Source of the DNA: Verrucomicrobiaceae bacterium
GTDB taxonomy: Bacteria > Verrucomicrobiota > Verrucomicrobiia > Verrucomicrobiales > Verrucomicrobiaceae
Assembly: GCA_027484445.1 (NCBI GenBank)
Contig: JAIXSY010000025.1
Span: 1-64,000, forward strand
Length of the DNA: 64,000 nt
Direction of reading: 5' to 3'
In this document: positions 59,719-64,000 of the stretch, piece by piece
Numbering within the stretch: position 1 is the stretch's first letter
Layout: every line of letters begins with the position of its first letter
Notes under the pieces: model-generated
What the model saw: only the letters and a program-made list of their open reading frames with translations
Databases searched by the model: none
Told to the model about the DNA's origin: nothing
Program-made: the position numbers and the translations under genes

Positions 59719-62700
59719 GAACGCCGCACGAACAGCTCTCAGCGCAATATTTGCAGTGGGAGCTGCGGGGACGCGGCTGGTTCGTGCATCAGGAACCCGT
59801 GGCGCTGGAGCCGCCCTTTCAGCCGTTCCGAGGTTATCATTTTCAAAGTTCATCGGCTGCGGATGATCTGCGGAGAGCCTCGTTTGCAGAGAGGCTGATG
59901 AAAAAAGCCGGGCGGCTGTTCAATCCTGTTGCCGCACCAGTCGCGGAAACAGATGACACGGATTCCGAAAATGAAATCTCCACATGGAGCCGGGAGGAGT
60001 GCTCTGAGATTGCACTGACTTTTCCCCGGACTTCGCATCCGAAGCGCGATCATGCTGAGTCCTTCCTTCGCATGTGCCGGAGTTGCAACGAGCCGGTGGC
60101 CTTTGAGGTTTTGGCAGATCATCGCGAAATAGGCTTTCAATGGGTATGCAGCGCGAAAGACGAACCCTTTGTCAAAGCGCAGTGCGAAGCTCATTTTTCT
60201 GAATGGTCGCCTCGAGATGGCGGTGCCCAGCTTGTTCAGACATGGGAGCAAACAGGCAGCAGCTATGCGGCTGCGGAGATCGGTCTGGGGCGTGATTTTC
60301 TGCTCTCCATCGAGACGGGTAAGGCAGAGATGCTGTCAGGCTTGATCGCGGGTATTTCTTCGCTGGCAGAGTGCGAAATGGCTCTGTTCCAAGTCATTTT
60401 TGAGCCGGCCGCCGCCCCCTGGGCAGATGGCATGGTGCAAGTTTCCTCAAGGACTGATGGAACTCCCGTCTTCAAGAACAGGCCTGACCTTGCTCGTGAA
60501 GCTGCCACGAAGGCAAGAAGTCCGCTGTATGCCGTGGTGTTGCGACTGGTCACCTGCGCTGAAGATGGCAACAGAGCGTGGGCATTGCTCGCTCCGTTGG
60601 TAGCAGCCCTCAATGCGCTATCGCGTCCAGGCGGCAACCATCTCGTTCCGCTGGCGATGAATGACTACGCCTCCGAGGCGCAGGAGGAGGACATCCTGCG
60701 GAGACAATCGCATCGCTGGGGAATGGTTCTCTCTCAGGAGGAACTGCTCTCCCTCATTAGACTCCCGGATGACCGGAGCCTGTCGAAACGCCTCCGACAG
60801 GATTCCGGGCAGACGAGAGCCTATGTCTCCAATACCTCAAGCGGCCTGCTTTTAGGATGGAATGTTCATGCCGGGCGACGGCAGGAGGTCTATCTGACGC
60901 CGGAACAGCGAGTCAGACACCTTCATGCCATCGGTGGTACTGGCACCGGAAAGACTACATTCCTGGCGAATCTGATTCGACAGGACATGGAGTCAGGCCA
61001 GGGCTTCGCATTGCTCGATCCACATGGTGATTTGGTGGATTGCCTGCTTTCCATCGTGCCGGAAAGTCGTTTGGATGATGTGGTGTTGATCGACGCAGGT
61101 GATGAGGAATACAGCGTGGGGTTTAACATCTTGAGCGCCAAGGCTGATTATGAAAAGACACTGCTCGCGTCGGATTTGGTCAGTGTGTTTCAACGGCTGA
61201 GCACGAGCTGGGGAGATCAGATGACGGTTGTCCTGCGAAATGCGATCCTGGCCTTCTTGGAGCGTCCCGAAGGCGGAACATTAGCGGACGTGCAGCGCTT
61301 TTTGCTGGAACCCGATTTTCGAGCCAGCGTCCTCGAAACCGTGCTTGATGCTGATGTGGTGTATTACTGGAAGAAGGGTTTCCCGCAGCTTGGCGGCAGC
61401 AAATCCATTGGGCCTGTCTTGACCCGCTTGCAGACCTTTCTCTCCCCCAAGCCGATCCGCTACATGGTTGGGCAGCGAGACACAAAACTCGACATCGCCG
61501 AGATCATGGACTCGGGGAAGATCCTGCTCGTGAAGCTCCCCCAAGGTCTGATGGGTGCTGAAAACAGTTACCTGCTGGGATCATTGATCGTCTCGAAGAT
61601 TCAGCAGGCGGCGATGGCACGCCAGCGAATGGCCGAAAGCCAGCGGCGACTCTTCACCCTCTATGTCGATGAGTTTCAGAACTTCATCACGCCCTCAATG
61701 GCTGAAATCCTGTCCGGTGCCCGCAAGTATCGCCTCTCCCTCGTTTTGGCGCACCAAGAACTGGCTCAACTCGGAAGGAATGATGCCGTTGCCAGTGCGG
61801 TTCTAGCCAATGCCGGTACTCGGGTGGTGTTTCGGGTCGGCGACTCTGATGCTCGTGAGCTAGCAAAGGGATTTGCACACTTTGAACCCGAGGCGCTTCA
61901 ATCGCTGGCTGTTGGCGAAGCCATCATTCGGGTGGAACGCAGCGACCAGGACTTTAACCTGAGTGTCCCGGCTGACTTATCGGCAGAACCAGGAAGTGAA
62001 GAACGCCAGCAAGAAGTCATCACCCGCTCACGCTTGCGCTACGCCGTAGCTCGCAGCGAAATCGAGGCCGCCGAACGCAAACGCTTGGCTGATTTGACTG
62101 AAACGACGCCCAGCAAAGGAAAGAAGATCGTCGAGCAGCCACCCACTCCGACTCCTGAGCCTGCGGAGCCTCCGGCCATTCCTACGCCGCCGATCCCTGC
62201 AAAAGAAGAACCAGTCAAAGTAGCAGCAGAAACCCAAGCGGAACAGCCGCAGTATGGAACCACCACGCTGAAAGCTGATCTTGAGGAATTGGGGCGTGGA
62301 GGTGACATCCACAGGGCTGCACAGGCGGAGTTCAAACGACTCGCAGAAGCTCGCGGTTTTCGAGCGACCATTGAGCGGCAGATACCCGATTCACAGGACA
62401 CCGTTGATCTGTATATCGAGCGCGATGGTGTGAGTATCGCTTGCGAGGTTTCCGTTACCAACACTCTCGAATACGAGATGAAGAACATCACCAAATGCCT
62501 CCGTGCTGGAGTCCAGCAGGTGCTTGTTTTGACCGTCGCATCCGAGAAGCATCAGCGGCTCAGTGCCGCCATTGCCAGCCTGCTTTCGCCGGAGCAGCAG
62601 GAAAAAGTGCTCTGTATCCAGAAAGATGAGTTCGAGGCCTATCTCGACAGCCTGTCGCCCAAAGACACCCCCAATCCGCCAGCGATCACTACCGAGGGCA

Positions 62701-62861
62701 TGCCAAAGATGGTCAAAGGATGGAAAGTCAGAACCAACTCCATCCCAGCGCCCATCGAAGATGTGCCACGGCTGGAGAAGGAAATGGCCGCCACCATGGC
62801 GGAGAATCTGCGACGTGGAAAAACCAAGAAGCGCGAGAAGAAAGGCGGTGCCTCCACTTGA
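59715..62861 (+). CDS. TraG/VirD4-like ATPase fused to a PD-(D/E)XK-like domain
   Basis: A 1048-aa protein. A long N-terminal region of unknown fold (with two CxxC-like spots) is followed by a TraG-type ATPase core: Walker A GTGTGKTT near 415, LLDPHGDLVDCL after it and YVDEFQNF near 655. The C-terminal part has a Pro/Glu-rich linker, then QAEFKRLAEARGFRATIERQ, PDSQDTVDLYIERDG and IACEVSVTNTLEYEMKNITKCL, a PD-(D/E)XK-like domain. The usual ExK is EVS here, and a lysine in NITKCL may substitute. It is coupled to the membrane gene upstream and is the larger relative of the ATPase at 13543. Confidence 0.82.
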   Translation: MRTPHEQLSAQYLQWELRGRGWFVHQEPVALEPPFQPFRGYHFQSSSAADDLRRASFAERLMKKAGRLFNPVAAPVAETDDTDSENEISTWSREECSEIALTFPRTSHPKRDHAESFLRMCRSCNEPVAFEVLADHREIGFQWVCSAKDEPFVKAQCEAHFSEWSPRDGGAQLVQTWEQTGSSYAAAEIGLGRDFLLSIETGKAEMLSGLIAGISSLAECEMALFQVIFEPAAAPWADGMVQVSSRTDGTPVFKNRPDLAREAATKARSPLYAVVLRLVTCAEDGNRAWALLAPLVAALNALSRPGGNHLVPLAMNDYASEAQEEDILRRQSHRWGMVLSQEELLSLIRLPDDRSLSKRLRQDSGQTRAYVSNTSSGLLLGWNVHAGRRQEVYLTPEQRVRHLHAIGGTGTGKTTFLANLIRQDMESGQGFALLDPHGDLVDCLLSIVPESRLDDVVLIDAGDEEYSVGFNILSAKADYEKTLLASDLVSVFQRLSTSWGDQMTVVLRNAILAFLERPEGGTLADVQRFLLEPDFRASVLETVLDADVVYYWKKGFPQLGGSKSIGPVLTRLQTFLSPKPIRYMVGQRDTKLDIAEIMDSGKILLVKLPQGLMGAENSYLLGSLIVSKIQQAAMARQRMAESQRRLFTLYVDEFQNFITPSMAEILSGARKYRLSLVLAHQELAQLGRNDAVASAVLANAGTRVVFRVGDSDARELAKGFAHFEPEALQSLAVGEAIIRVERSDQDFNLSVPADLSAEPGSEERQQEVITRSRLRYAVARSEIEAAERKRLADLTETTPSKGKKIVEQPPTPTPEPAEPPAIPTPPIPAKEEPVKVAAETQAEQPQYGTTTLKADLEELGRGGDIHRAAQAEFKRLAEARGFRATIERQIPDSQDTVDLYIERDGVSIACEVSVTNTLEYEMKNITKCLRAGVQQVLVLTVASEKHQRLSAAIASLLSPEQQEKVLCIQKDEFEAYLDSLSPKDTPNPPAITTEGMPKMVKGWKVRTNSIPAPIEDVPRLEKEMAATMAENLRRGKTKKREKKGGAST

Positions 62862-62891
62862 AAAAGTACCGCTGAATGTTAAAGGCAATAC

Positions 62892-64000
62892 ATGACTAAG
62901 ACTTTGCCATTTAGCGACAGCAGCAGCAAGCGTGTAGGCATTTGGGTTCGTGTCTCCAGTGAAGAACAAGCTGAGGGCGACAGCCCCGAGCACCACCGCG
63001 TCCGGGCTGAAATGTATGCGAACTCCCGAGGATGGAAGGTCATGGAAATCTACGACCTCGCCGGTGTCAGCGGAAAGAGCGTGGTCGATCATCCTGAAGC
63101 TAAGCGCATGATGGCCGATGTGAAGCGCGGCCACATCCAGGCGCTGGTCTTTTCAAAACTCGCCCGCCTGACCCGCAATGCGAAGGAGCTGATGGAGTTC
63201 AGCGACTTCTTCCAAGTCCACCAGGCAGACCTCGTCTCTCTCAGCGAGAGCATCGACACCAGTTCGCCCGCCGGGCGGCTGTTTTTCAATCTGGTGGGCT
63301 GCATGGCCCAATGGGAGCGCGAAGAAATCGCCGACCGCATCAAAAGCTCGGTTCTCGTCCGCGCCAAGATGGGCAAGCCGCTCAGCGGCAAAGCCCCCTA
63401 CGGCTACATGTGGAAGGATAAAAAGCTCGCGGTGCAGCCTGAGGAGGCTCCCGTGCGCCGGTTGATCTATGAACTTTTTGACGAGCACAAGCGCATCAAA
63501 ACCGTGGCCCGAATGCTGAACACCCGAGGCTATCGCACACGGAACAATAAAAAGTGGTCGGACACCGCCGTGCGCTTCCAGCTTCGCGACCCCACGCCCA
63601 AAGGCATCCATCGCCGCAACTACAGCACCAACATCGGCGGAAAAAAGCTCGTCAACAAACCGGAGAGCGAGCACATCTTCAACGAGGTGGAGGCCATCGT
63701 GTCCACCGAACTTTGGGAGCGCTGCAACGCCTGCCTGGACGCTCGCTACATGAAACGTGAGCGCCGACCTGCCAGACTGCCCGCGCACATCTTCAGCGGC
63801 TTCGTGAGCTGCCATTGCGGGGCCAAGATGTATGTGCCGATGCGCACCCCCAAATACACCTGCCAGAAGTGCCGCAACAGCATCGGCTGCCAGGACTTGG
63901 AGGAGATTTTCACCGAGGAGGTCAAAGGCTACCTCGTGAAAGCTGAGAACGTCCAAGCCTATCTCAAAAAGGCGGGCAGCGCCCTCACCGAGAAACAAAC
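62892..64000 (+). CDS. Large serine recombinase (5' part; runs off the window)
   Basis: At least 369 aa from the ATG at 62892, open to the end of the window. The resolvase domain has the catalytic serine in WVRVSSEEQ (S22) and the arginine block LVFSKLARLTRNAKELMEF, followed by ERE-EIADRIKSSV. A recombinase domain (LSGKAPYGYMW, then VARMLNTRGYRTRN) and a zinc-ribbon (CHCGAKMYVP, then CQKC) follow. Large serine recombinases integrate or excise mobile elements or resolve multimers. Its attachment sites are not visible in this window. Confidence 0.92.
   Translation, partial: MTKTLPFSDSSSKRVGIWVRVSSEEQAEGDSPEHHRVRAEMYANSRGWKVMEIYDLAGVSGKSVVDHPEAKRMMADVKRGHIQALVFSKLARLTRNAKELMEFSDFFQVHQADLVSLSESIDTSSPAGRLFFNLVGCMAQWEREEIADRIKSSVLVRAKMGKPLSGKAPYGYMWKDKKLAVQPEEAPVRRLIYELFDEHKRIKTVARMLNTRGYRTRNNKKWSDTAVRFQLRDPTPKGIHRRNYSTNIGGKKLVNKPESEHIFNEVEAIVSTELWERCNACLDARYMKRERRPARLPAHIFSGFVSCHCGAKMYVPMRTPKYTCQKCRNSIGCQDLEEIFTEEVKGYLVKAENVQAYLKKAGSALTEKQ

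Noticed and set aside
1..64000. CRISPR arrays, tRNA or rRNA genes, insertion sequences
   Set aside because: No spaced direct repeats, no cloverleaf or conserved rRNA segments and no transposase motifs were seen.

Overview
The window looks like accessory DNA of a GC-rich bacterium, most likely a Verrucomicrobiota-type (PVC) organism. This inference rests on the style of the secreted proteins (CARDB, InlB-like and Ig-like domains beside RHS repeats), the divergent tandem HTH protein and the many genes without a Shine-Dalgarno sequence. I see no rRNA, tRNA, insertion sequence or CRISPR array. A replication initiator, parA, parB, a perfect DnaA box, two TraG/VirD4-like ATPases, an ArdC-type protein, a primase-like protein and a large serine recombinase together suggest a plasmid or an integrative/mobilisable element. 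No mating-pair (VirB-type) genes are visible.

Layout. 1-3631: structured hairpins, a double-HTH protein and a large membrane/beta-propeller protein. 3632-8700: replicon core with a DnaA box, three related 18-bp palindromes, a ribbon-helix-helix protein, Rep, ParA, ParB, a short promoter-terminator unit (candidate small RNA or attenuator) and a NYN nuclease. 8700-9135: non-coding, with a roughly 200-bp imperfect inverted repeat. 9136-13146 (minus): a three-gene operon encoding a four-helix membrane protein, a ComEC-type metallo-beta-lactamase and an E2-E1-JAB triple fusion. I regard this ubiquitin-like conjugation module as the most interesting system here and a probable anti-phage system. 13543-16841: TraG-like ATPase, ArdC-like protein and replication-relaxation protein. 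16881-25265: a 2069-residue secreted RHS protein with a nuclease-like C-terminal toxin, an overlapping immunity gene and a secreted Ig-domain protein. 25419-26796: primase-like protein and a small element-associated protein.

26889-57881 is a heavy-metal resistance island. It has three complete RND efflux systems (two Czc-like, one Cus-like), each outer-membrane factor preceded by a small secreted Cys/His-rich or Cys-rich protein. It also has a NicO/RcnA-like exporter, a Zn/Cd/Pb-type P-type ATPase, several small periplasmic metal-binding proteins and a CnrYXH-like trio (anti-sigma, periplasmic metal sensor, ECF sigma). Four copies of a bipartite element, GAGGGGTT-N11-GGAGTTGCAC, lie 23-62 bp before four small Cys-rich secreted proteins in and around the sigma locus. 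I propose these as the promoters of the local ECF sigma factor. A separate cluster at 48214-50956 (unknown protein, HNH nuclease, CoiA-like nuclease) interrupts the metal island and may be defensive.

57911-64000: a membrane protein, a small protein divergent from an XRE regulator, a membrane protein, a second TraG-like ATPase fused to a PD-(D/E)XK-like domain, and a serine recombinase running off the window end.

All domain calls are by eye from motifs; no searches were run.
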